From Hydractinia symbiolongicarpus (Eukaryota > Cnidaria > Hydrozoa > Anthoathecata > Hydractiniidae): 64,000 bases of DNA. The stretch spans positions 22,088,501 through 22,152,500 of the forward strand of contig NC_079879.1 in the NCBI RefSeq assembly GCF_029227915.1, read 5' to 3'. Made by a program: the position numbers and the translations under genes. Shown one piece after another: positions 34,560 through 44,600 of the stretch. How positions within the stretch are numbered: position 1 is the stretch's first letter; every line of letters begins with the position of its first letter. The notes under the pieces are model-generated. The model was not told the origin of the DNA. It searched no databases and worked only from the letters and a program-made list of their open reading frames with translations.

Positions 34560-34640
34560 TTTTCCAGGGTCCCGCGTCCCAGATCCCGAGTCCCGCATCC
34601 CGACTCAACAGGGTCCCGCGTCCCACTTTTCCGATATGCC
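34560..34640 (-). repeat. Right terminal inverted repeat of the 16.6-kb element
   Basis: Read on the minus strand from 34640: GGCATATCGGAAAAGTGGGA, then CGCGGGACCCTGTTGAGTCG and further GCGGGAC/TCGGGAT units, matching the arm at 18003-18092. Directly followed on the plus strand by TTTTTTAAC. Confidence 0.65.
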
Positions 34641-34649
34641 TTTTTTAAC
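34641..34649 (+). repeat. Right 9-bp target-site duplication
   Basis: TTTTTTAAC begins exactly at the last base of the right inverted repeat plus one, and is identical to 17994-18002. It is T-rich, so chance is less negligible than for a mixed sequence, but its exact abutment on both arms favours a true duplication. Confidence 0.6.
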
Positions 34650-35148
34650 TGGTGCTATAATTGATTTCGTATTGACAGTGAAGGATTTATTAGTGCGTGG
34701 CGCGAATTTCTATTTACCGGCCGTTTTTACGGAATTATTAAGTGAGGCTTTTACCGAAATTTAGACTCAATGTAACAGATTGCAAACTCGTTCTAATGTT
34801 TAATGAATTTAATAGCGGCCAAAAATTATTGGCCAGGAGAACCTGTTATAGTGCTTGTTAAATGCTTTCTTTCCTCTCTTTATTGTCGTATCACCATCAT
34901 GATGTCAGATATGATACAGACAGAAGGGTAAATGGAAATGAATTCGTGCTAACCTGAGGACAACTAGTCGATAAGCCTGTGGATAAACCACTTAAGCATA
35001 GGAACAAACAAAATCAACAGTGCATAAACAAAAAATTTATTTTGAGAAATTTGTTTACCCGTTGCCTCTTATGTATAGAGCTTAAAACGCGGATAATGAA
35101 AGTGTATAGGCTTCTCACCAAGCCATACCAAATTTGTATACCCGTTGC

Positions 35149-35230
35149 CTCAACCTCGACCCCAGGGCCTGTAGCGTGTTTTCATATGAGAATGACAAAA
35201 AACGCTCCAGGCCCTGGGTTCGAGGTTGCA
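35149..35230. repeat. 80-bp hairpin repeat
   Basis: CAACCTCGACCCCAGGGCCT and the right-hand AGGCCCTGGGTTCGAGGTTG are near-perfect complements, with GTAGCGT facing ACGCTCC around an internal CATATGAGAATG. Looks like a very short palindromic MITE. No RNA-gene signature. Confidence 0.75.
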
Positions 35231-35697
35231 GATAACCTAAGTCCGCTGTAAACATCAACAAGTGACCTCTAACAAGTTCAAATTTTGGGAACCTAGTATA
35301 ATTTTGCGAGTTTAGCACGACTTATAAAATGGTCTTAAAGGCTAAAACATACTTCAAATTCCGAAATATTGCGCTCGAAAGCCTTTTCAAAACGCAAATT
35401 ACATATAGAAATATAGAAACGATATATTTTCAAAATAAGCAATGTAACATTGAAGCAATGCAGAAAAAGGTTATAGTATATGACAACTACCAGTCCCTAT
35501 TCTCTGAGTGCTCGCTTTCTGTTGTCGTCCGATTGAACAAATGCGTTGGCAATTTTGATCAGGTATTAGAAACAACACTTGTATAATTGTAGCAAACACA
35601 GAGCATATGTATATGTTGATCAATTATTAATTGAAACACATGATACACTTGTAAAAACATTCCCCTTCTTGGCACAAATGTGGGGAAGGAGCTATAG

Positions 35698-35712
35698 CCC
35701 CCCCCCCCCCCC
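35698..35712 (+). repeat. Poly-C tract
   Basis: Fifteen consecutive C, an outlier in this AT-rich sequence and prone to length variation or assembly error. Confidence 0.9.
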
Positions 35713-35809
35713 AGCCCCTCTTTTTTTGCCAAGATATTGAACGGGTTATCACGCGCTGATTGTGTTGGATGTTAAAATTATTTTGACTTTTTAAGAGCAC
35801 TGCAGTGTA

Positions 35810-36138
35810 CAGTCAACACTCCAACTCGCAGACACCTTCGGTGAAGAGTTTTGTCCGTTAATTAGAAGTGTCCGCTATTTAGAAAAACGATTTTCTTTTT
35901 GCTTAATTTTAGCCTTAAAATGATCACTAGTTTCCTTGAGCACAGAATTCAATCGAGTGGTTGAAGGCCGTACGGCGAGAACTTAAATTAAACTATGATA
36001 CGAATAAGTGTTTAAAATAAAGTAACGTGTCCTGTTTTTTTGGTTTATTTTTTACCTGCCCGCTAATTGGAAAGAAATTTTTAGGGTAAGTTCATTTCGT
36101 GCAAATAAAATTGTCCGCTAAATTGGAGACTTTGACTG
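35810..36138. mobile_element. 329-bp MITE with TA duplication (Tc1/mariner-type ends)
   Basis: Left CAGTCAACACTCCAACTCGC and right (ending GGAGACTTTGACTG) form terminal inverted repeats. TA flanks both sides (35808-35809, 36139-36140). Inside, GTCCG(C/T)TAATT-type motifs recur. Non-autonomous; a different family from the element at 11136. Confidence 0.7.
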
Positions 36139-36878
36139 TATAATGACGTAACTTTGCATTTCTCTGCACATATAGCTTATATATAGCGCCCTTATTACGT
36201 GATTATCAAAATTATGAAAAATTTGTCACTACAAGCGCTTTACTCCTGCCCAGACTGCGCTGTATGAAAGTCAGTAACTCATAGGTTTTTTATATTTAAC
36301 AGAATTTTGATCGGATTTTTTTACAAGAGCATATTTTTGATGACGCTACCAGAATGTTTCTTTTTTGCGATTGATGGCATGTGGAGTTTGAATAACGCAT
36401 GAAAACATAGCGCCCACTCGTTTTCAAAAAAGTCCGAGCGAACTTTAACAACAAATACATTTAGAAAGATTTTTTCCAGTTTTGTATGAAGTGGAGATGT
36501 TCCGTTTCCAGGAGCACCCAATCATACCCTTTCCCCTACTTTTTCATAATTTCAAACAAAAACAGCCATAGCAGTTTAAGACCTATATTTTACATTTTTC
36601 TTCCTCTTTAGGCTAGTGTCCATTTGATTGCATATTTTCCGCTATAGCGAAAAAAGTTCAATAGTTTTTTCTTAACGCGTGGTACTTATTGATTGAGAAA
36701 AAAAACATCAAAACTACGTTGTAACTTTCGAGTGTTTTATTCTTACCACATTTAAGCTATATTATAAAGTAAAAAAAACTTTTAACAAATCACACTTCAT
36801 TACGGTCTTTTTCCACTAAATTATTTTTCGCTATTTGAGATTCCTTTCACAGCTATTTGTATAACCACTGGCTTTCAG

Positions 36879-36996
36879 AGCAAGATAATTTAACGACTTT
36901 CAAGATTCGAATTGAGCGACTAGTCCCAGAAGTTAGTGATAAAGCAGTTCGAACTCTTGACTCGTTGCACTTAAGTAATTGTACGACTTCAATGAG
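36879..36996 (+). CDS. Isolated putative exon, function unknown
   Basis: Acceptor TTTCAG| before 36879 and donor ATGAG|GTAAGA after 36996 enclose an open frame reading QDNLTTFKIRIERLVPEVSD then KAVRTLDSLHLSNCTTSMR, with amphipathic coding-like composition. No partner exon was identified on either side and I do not recognise the protein. It could be a remnant or chance. Confidence 0.25.
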
Positions 36997-37380
36997 GTAA
37001 GACGCTAAGTATAAGCCGTTGTATTTTCCTGGATTAAAAAGGTATTAAGAAGATGGATTATAATGAGAAAAAGAAGGTATAGATCATTATGCCACATACT
37101 CACCTAAAACTTACCAATATGTTTTTGATATACTACGCATCTAGCAACAATAACCATACACCTACCTGAAATCTATTCTCAACAAGAACTTCCCCTAAAG
37201 CTATGATTAATTACCATATAAAAGTAAAACACAAGCTCAAAAATTAATTCCCCTAAATTTTTCCGAAATTAATTCGATACGTTCAGTGAAAGGAAGGGCA
37301 AAAATAACAAAATGACTGGATAATAAAATACAGCTATTGCATGTTTTACTGCTAGTTGAGGTCAAATTTAGCACAATTAC

Positions 37381-37710
37381 CGTAATGCTTCGAATTGACG
37401 GCCCTCCTTTTCAGTCATTTTTTAAATAAACGCCCTCCCTTATAAGGGGAGTTTATGTGAGGCGATTGTAAAAGTATACTTACTTACTCCTTTCATAAAA
37501 TTTAGATTTAAGGTCGGAAATTTAACTTTTGGCTTTTGAAGTTCATTCTCTAAAACATGTGAAAATCTTTTATTTTCTGTTGTGAAGATATATATTATAG
37601 GTATCTTTAAAAACTGCAAAATAGACGAAATAACCACCCCCTCGAATAGAAGCACCCCAAAATGTCAAAAAATTTAATAAACGCCCCGGGCGTTTATTCA
37701 AAGCATTACG
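37381..37710. mobile_element. 330-bp MITE
   Basis: CGTAATGCTTCGAATTGACG at the left and (complement) CGTAATGCTTTGAATAAACG at the right. Inner inverted motifs TAAACGCC/GGCGTTTA occur. No coding sequence. Confidence 0.65.
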
Positions 37711-37805
37711 TGAAACTTTTTATTTTCTCAAAAACCCACAAAGTTTCCTAGGCAACTTAGAATTACTCATAAATCAAGGAGGGGTCGCTTAACCTCTTAA
37801 CTTAT

Positions 37806-38003
37806 ATTTATTTTAGCAATATATTTCGAAGTATTACTTCATCATCAGGCTATAATTAACACTTTTTTACTTGTGTATAGTGCATGTAGGTAGATGTTGA
37901 TATGTGATGTGAATACTTTTTATTTAGCAGTTTTACTGTTTATATACTTTTACTTATAGCCTGATGATGAAGTAATACTTCGAAATATATTGCTAAAATA
38001 AAT
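37806..38003. mobile_element. 198-bp element with perfect 50-bp inverted arms
   Basis: Left arm 37806-37855 and right arm 37954-38003 are exact reverse complements, 50 of 50. Each arm, read inside-out, contains CTGATGATGAAGTAATACTT then CGAAAT: a CTGATGA box, a small GAAGT/ACTTC stem and a GAAA box, i.e. a hammerhead-like core. The 98-bp centre is AT-rich. Perfect identity implies recent origin or arm conversion. Confidence 0.8.
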
Positions 38004-38480
38004 GCGTTACATTGCTGTCTTGCATACTACATAAATTAAAACTCCCAAATGTAATCTAAATATTTTAAAATTGAAATTAGTTTTTCAATGGCTGATATTC
38101 TTGACCTTTTAACAATTAATTTGAAAATTCCTGACAGGGTGTAGACACCGAATTTAGATTTCATAATTTAGTAGTCCAGAACGTTAGGACAGAAAGAAGA
38201 TTGGTCCAATTAGTTTTTATGAATCAATATTTTGGGTCTGAATAAGTTACTTACAAACACGCAAACATAATTTTCTCATGTTCATTTTTTAATTGCCATA
38301 TGCATGAAAATTTAAACTCAAAATTTTCTTGACTCACAAAACTAGTATATAGCATATTTGGTGTATGTACACGTCTTAACAATTTTAAAAAAACACATAT
38401 ATATTTGATGCCGTACAAGAGTACAAGAGAAGTAGTTTTTAAACAAGAATATAGCTAGTTTTTGAAAAATGCTTACCCCT

Positions 38481-39794
38481 TTAATATGGCTGAAATCTTC
38501 CACCACCTCGACCACTTCTTGCAGGCCCATAACCATATCCTGCTCCATAATAATCATATCCTGTACCATACCCACCATACCCGCCGTATCCACCATAACC
38601 ATAATAACCATCATAACCAGTCCAGTCACCCCATCCACCTTGGCCATAATGACCACCCCTTCCACCTCTAAATCGACCCTGAACAGCACCTAAAAAAAAA
38701 GTAGTTACACCATCACACAGACCTCATTAAAATAATCTCTGTTTGCAGGTGAAAACTAAAACCTTCTGTTTTATTTTTAGATTTGAATAGACGCACATAT
38801 CACTTTTTAAAACAAGCTTATAGCAGACGTTCAGATTAACAGCTTTTGAAATAGGAGATGTGCAGTGTAGCTATAGCAAATGTTGAAAACGCCAAAAACA
38901 CAAAACACGATCATAAAATTTAACTTTAAATAGCTACATCTAAAAAATTACGTAACTTTTATATTTCTTACCATCAGGATTTCTTGGTTTCGCTTTGCTT
39001 ATACGCATCATATGACCATCAAGGGTAAATTTAGTTTCAGCAATAGCAATACGATCTGCAAAATCTTCTGTGGAAACTGTTATGAAACCAAATCCACGGT
39101 TTTTATCGGTAGGATTTCCTTGTTCATCCTTTGCCTTCAACAAATTTATTTGTTCAAAGTTACCATACTTAGCAGGGTGTCTAGCTTTTAAGTATTTCTT
39201 AAGTTGTTTTTCTGTAAAATCTGCAGGGACATTTGCAACATGCAACTTTTTAACTTTAAAGTGCCCAGTGGAATCATCTTGTCCTCTTGGAACTGCCCTT
39301 TTAACATCTAATTCTTTATCCTTATATTTATGTGGTCTTGCCAATAAACACTCCTCCAACTCGTCGCATTTAGAAAATGTAATGAAACCAAATAATCTAT
39401 CAGATTTATTACTTTCTTTTCGTATTACTAAAGAATCACTTATTTCACCAAAAGTACTGAACAGTGCCTTAAAATCTTCGTCCTGAGTTTCCTTATCAAG
39501 ACCACCTACAAACATTTTCCTCATTTCCTCTCGCTCATCAAACTCTGGTGGGCAAACATACTCTATTTCCTCATCATCCGACTCAGGTTCGGGTTCAGGT
39601 TTGGGTTCAGTTTTAGGTTCCTCTTTTGTTTCAGTGCTTGGGGCAGTTTCAGTGCTTGGGACAGTTTCAGTGCTTGGGACAGTTTCCCCTTCGTTTGTGT
39701 CGATTGGAGCAGCTTCTTCAGGAACTGGTTTTTGTTCCTCCGTTTCCTGCTGCTCAGAAACAATTGTGTTTTCAGTCGAAACTTCGTCAGACAT
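38481..39794 (-). CDS. hnRNP A/B-type RNA-binding protein, two RRMs and Gly/Tyr-rich tail
   Basis: Nuclear RNA-binding protein of the hnRNP A/B (2xRBD-Gly) class, acting in pre-mRNA processing and mRNA transport. Exons: 38972-39794 (start ATG at 39794) and 38481-38689 (stop TAA), GAT G|GTAAGA to TAG|GT GCT in phase; 343 residues. Residues 1-85 are acidic with a STET(V/A)P repeat and Glu/Pro stretches. RRM1 ~92-168 has RNP2 MFVGGL and RNP1 RLFGFITF; the linker ARPHKYKDKELDVKRAVPRG is characteristic of hnRNP A/B. RRM2 ~178-265 has LHVANV and RGFGFITV. The tail is RGG plus GYGGYGGYG-type repeats ending RGGGRFQPY. I cannot separate A/B, D-like and squid-type orthologs by eye. Further 5' UTR exons are likely upstream. 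Confidence 0.9.
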
Positions 39795-41672
39795 GTTCTT
39801 CTAGGACACAAATATACAAGGAATAAACCACCTGAAAATAAAAACTTATACAGAAAATATAAACACTTTAGCAACTTACATTTTTCACTCTTCCTACAAG
39901 TAAACACCAACCCAACGGGAGAGGTACTGTGAACGAAAGAGGATTAATGCGAAGGGGTCTGGACATTAGGATAGGGAGTCAAAAGTTGCGCGCGCGATTA
40001 GTTTCCAGGGAAATTTTGAAATATGTACGGCGATCCCGCCTTTAAATTTTGCACGAACGGACTTAATAGTAACGAAAAATAAAATCCATAGCCAGTACAA
40101 TTTCAGTTCCAATTTCAGGACAATTACAGTTTTAAAAATACGAAAGAACCTACCCCTTCCGTATTTTTAAAACCAAAAAAAGGCCCCGGGGAAGTGTTTG
40201 AGTGCAAAGTTTTATTTTCAGATTTCCATCAAATGTATTATACTACGTTTATAAAGTTTATGGATAATCTTCTAAAACTGTGAATTGTTGCTAACTCTTA
40301 ACAATTAAATGTTGGATCCTTTTTATCTTTTCTTCGAGCTCAATCCCGAGTGTACAAGTTATTTTTGTGATAATTCGTCCGAGGAGTATATAAAAATAAA
40401 CTGCCGTCTTTAAAGTACCACAAGACACAATATAGTTTGCTTGAAACCTATTTTCGGCGGATGGGGCGTGCTGACGTATAAATAACCTAAAATTCCTTTG
40501 ATTGAAAAGCGAAATATCTGTTTATCACTACCACGAAAATTATTGCCGCTGTAGAGTGCAATTTTCAATATTCGGAGCGTAAAATCTTAATATTCCGAGT
40601 GAACAATATTGACAAACTTTTCATAATGGCGGGAACTGTTGTTGTGTTTGTTCATTCTTTTTATTCATTGTAGAAGATACACTTATAGCTTCAAATGGTG
40701 ATAAAAATTTGATGGAAACAGGTGAAAACAAACACTCGAAGAAATCAACTACTACAGCAAAACTATTTTTTGAACGCGAAACTCAACTTATCGTCAAATT
40801 CTTTACCCAGGATGTACTCTTCAGTTCCTATTTTTACCGCAATCAAAGGGTTTTGCATTTAAGGATCCCGTTTACACATGCAATGCAAGAAAAGCAATCG
40901 TTCAACTCAGACAACCGCCTAAGATATCAATTCTATTCTTATGCTGAATGCTAAGCAGAAAAGGATCGATTCACACTTTTGAACCCCAAGACCTTTGGTT
41001 TAAAAGGACATTTTATATAACAAAAAAATTGATGTTAAATTGACAAAAATTTAAATAGAAAATTCAATATGCGCATTGTTTTAAAATCGAAACTTGTTTA
41101 ACACTACAAAAATATAAATATACAAAAACTACAATTACAAAAAAATGAAAAAATAAATATAAAAAATATAGAAACGATTTAAAAAAAACAGTTATCATTT
41201 GTCTAGGTATACTATTGTAACAACCCAAAGATCAGAATCAAAGCAAAATGTAGCGATTTGTTGCCCCTTTTTTTTCATGAGTAAGCAATAAGGTATCTCT
41301 ATCACTCAGCAAATCCTTACAATGCTGATACGAAGACGATCCGCTACTACGCATGTGCAAGGTCCTGTAAATATTTGCTACATTTATCTGATCTTTAGAT
41401 GATGCTTTAACATACAAAAATAGATTTATAAATAAATATTACAATATAAATCAACCCCGAGCTCAGTCCCCTTATATTTAGCGCTTTAATAAAACACCAG
41501 TTGTGAGGCGTGAAAAAACGCACGTCAAACGCGCCCATCTCTCAGCTTCCAGGAAGCATTTTGGCTCACCAACAGACAGGGAGCATTAACAATAGTACCG
41601 ATTTTCATGTGGCTAAGCTCGTGGTTTAATAATTAATTTAAAGCAAAAAATAAAAATAACAAACTAACGGAA
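39795..41672. other. Intergenic region between hnRNP and receptor genes
   Basis: Should contain the hnRNP promoter and 5' UTR near 39800-40000 (locally GC-richer, with GCGCGCGCG at about 39990) and the receptor's 3' UTR on the minus strand near 41600. The 81-codon open frame at 40709 has no recognisable features. Confidence 0.4.
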
Positions 41673-44600
41673 TTACATTAAAGTTCCACTAGAAAAACCA
41701 CTATCCTTATCGTACGGATAATGATTTTGGCGATATCGGTTATTCCGATATCCGTAATAAATATCTTCGGGTTCAGTTTCACTGTCTGTTTGTAACTCTA
41801 ACATGTTATCATAAAGCGGGTTGTAATAATCTTCCTCTATATCGTCATCCAATCCCATGGCTGCAATGACGTCATAATAGGGGTTTTCAAACGCCAGAAT
41901 GTGAGTGTTCTTGGTTGGTAACATTGGCATCTCGATTTCTTTTGGATCTTGTTTAATTTTCGTAAACAGTGAAGGATATTGAACTCTTTTAGTGCAGCGT
42001 ATGATCAAGCCAATGATAAATATGACGAGAAGTCCACCAAATACTACAGAATTCAATCACAATTACAAGTCAAAACATGGAAGTTGAAAATTGGACACTA
42101 TTTTTTAAATGGAAGCAAAACAACAAGTTGGGAAATAATAATAATAATAATAATAAAGATAGATTAACAACAACTAAGTTAATAAAATTGCTTTCCTCCA
42201 CTCGGAAAGTTTTTGTGGAGAGAAACATAAGAATGAGTAGTAGTAAGTAAAGATCAGGCAAGCACGATAAAAAACATTCTTAAAAAAGATATCATCTTAC
42301 CAGAAGATCCGATAATAATGTTTTTCATTTTCCCCTCGTGCCACGGTTTACTTTGTTTTGATGGAGTTAGCACTTCTCCTGTATAATATGTATGCTTCAA
42401 AAATATAGAAAGATTATCAGCACCAATAAATTTCAACACTTTCTCAACAACACCGCCATCTACTGGTGTCGAGTTTCTGAACAACGAAAGTTGAACGGAA
42501 GACACATCCTCGCCGTCTTTAGAATGCATTTTAGTTATTTTAACAATCCGGGCAAAATATTGATTTTGAAAATTACCGGCATCATTCCATAAATTCCCTG
42601 GTCTATCGAGGCGACACATTCCAAGTAGCGTCAAATTCCCTGTAGGGTATTTTACCACGCGTGTCCTATATTTGCCCATGCACAGAAACATCAGGTACGC
42701 TACGTTTTTCTTTAAGTAGTCTCTTGCTTTCGCTTCTGAAAAAATATCTGCGCTAACAAGCAAATGAATATCGAAAGAATACTTCGTTGCATTGAAACAA
42801 CTTCCATCGACATTGTTGCATAACTGTTCATTCTTACAGCTACATGTCTGTTGACATTTTGGACCATAATTTGACCAATCACAATCGGTGGCGCAGGATC
42901 TACCGGTAAAACCAGAAGTACATATGCAATTTCCTGTTACCTTGTTGCACGGTTGTTTCGAGTGATGGCATGAGCATTGTGAAGCACAGTGTTGACCATA
43001 AAGACCATCCACACATTCCTTAGGATTCAGTGTAAAAACAACAACAACTTGAACAGAAATTAGCTAAAAATTCCTTTAAATGGACCCTTTGTATCAACTA
43101 AACGCTACCAAATTATATACAAAAAGATTCTCACCTTTTCACAAAATTCTCCTTGATAGCCAGGCCGGCATAAGCAAGAACCATTAACGGGATCACAAAT
43201 AGATGTCTGGTTTCTCAGGCATGCGCATTGCTTGACACAATTCAAGCCATAAAAACCACGAGGACAAGTCAGCTCGCAGAAGTCACCCGTAAATCCAGCC
43301 GTACATTCACACTTTCCATTGACACTATGATAGAGATGTTATTCAGGTTAGTATAGTAAACACGTGACACATTAGTTATCTCGTTCAAATTATAGGTTTC
43401 ACGTTTAGCGCAAAAAAATGATGATATTTTATTCTGTCCTGATAATTCAACAAAAAGCTTTCTATTTTTCTACAGTAATCTTATAGCCGTTAAACAAATT
43501 TTATAAACTAGTCATTAGCACTTGGAAAAATCCACGGGTTCGTCCATCGCAGCTAAGCTACCATTTTGCGTGGCAGACGGACGGACGGACAGACGTATAT
43601 GGGCATTATAATATAGATAGAGAATCTAATAAAAAATACATTTATGGTATAGTGTAATAATACGAACAATTCTTGAAAGGTATTAATAAAAATCGAATGC
43701 CACAACAACATTTGACATTAAGGCTTTAAAACTTTTTGTGACCGACCATTCAACTTTACTTTTACGCAATAGCTACTTGACGTATACGAGAAATTAGACA
43801 ATTTATAACAGCTTGAATTTCTAAATGTCTTTTCGAGGTTAAAACAATACGTGCCTTACAAAATTTTATTAACTAATATTTTTTTAAATCAGATTAAATT
43901 TTGTTATCCCTCCCCCTACCAACAACCACCTAAGCATTTTTGTTGATTTTGCAAAATTTCCTTAAGTTGCTGATCGAACGGGTTATATAAAAAGTAATTG
44001 AGTAAAAACCTAGTAAAACGCGATGTTAAAGCAGAAAGCAAAGAACGACTAACTTGTAACAGTAGGCTTCGTTTTTACATTGACAAATATTCGCACAGTG
44101 CTTCCCATATCGTCCTTCGTCACACTCCTCTTCACAATAAAGACCTTGAAATCCATCGCGGCAATAACAAAAGCCACTACGATGGTCACACAGGGCGCCA
44201 TACCAACATTTACAATTCTCAAGACAGTTCTTACCCCAGTGATTTTGATCGCACTTTCGTTGGCAACGCTCGCCATGATATCCTAAGAATAATATGACCC
44301 TAACATTATGTGACAGGTATGTCATTTTATGCAACAGTTTTTGGTCTTCAGGAATTAATCTAATTGTAAACAACTATGGTTATCCCTTCAGCCAAAAATG
44401 AGCAACCAAAGAAAGGGATTTATAATTATGAAACGTTTTTTAGAAACCTCGGATTACTCGACTATAAGGGGTGGATAACCCCGATTTTAGAGTAGGGTAA
44501 GTTTATTATGAACAAAGGTAAATTTGCAGACCAGCTGAAACTTGTCAAGCGAACGTATGCATTACTGAACAAGCAAAAATTCTTACAAAGGCACGTTTGC

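Larger units (their letters stand above)
18003..34640. mobile_element. Putative 16.6-kb TIR element carrying a Helentron-type protein, an RPA-like gene and an OTU pseudogene
   Basis: The left end begins GGCATATCGGAAAAGTGGGA. The right end finishes with its complement, TCCCACTTTTCCGATATGCC. About 70-80 bp inside each end is homologous in inverted orientation and made of GC-rich repeats of the type CGGGAC/GCGGGACC, very unlike the AT-rich surroundings. The outer flanks are an exact 9-bp direct repeat. Cargo in order: 28-bp minisatellite, 2027-residue protease-Rep-helicase-endonuclease frame, two-exon RPA-like gene, broken OTU gene, plus at least three nested small inverted-repeat elements. No DDE transposase was seen. 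Alternatives are a Helentron sitting inside a larger TIR element, or two independent short elements whose flanks match by chance. Ends and duplication are seen; the single-element reading is inference. Confidence 0.6.

Noticed and set aside
35329-35586. 85-codon frame with a possible donor at GATCAG|GTATTA
   Set aside because: Ends in a phase that does not join the putative exon at 36879 and shows no recognisable domain.
37806-38003. Calling a functional hammerhead ribozyme
   Set aside because: Only the core boxes and stem II are visible. Helices I and III may pair only because the arms are mutual complements, so it is kept as a finding rather than annotated as a ribozyme.
38462-38693. Plus-strand His/Thr-rich frames
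   Set aside because: Antisense of the Gly/Tyr-rich tail exon of the hnRNP gene.
40709-40954. 81-codon plus-strand frame
   Set aside because: No family resemblance, no splice partner, AT-rich intergenic sequence.
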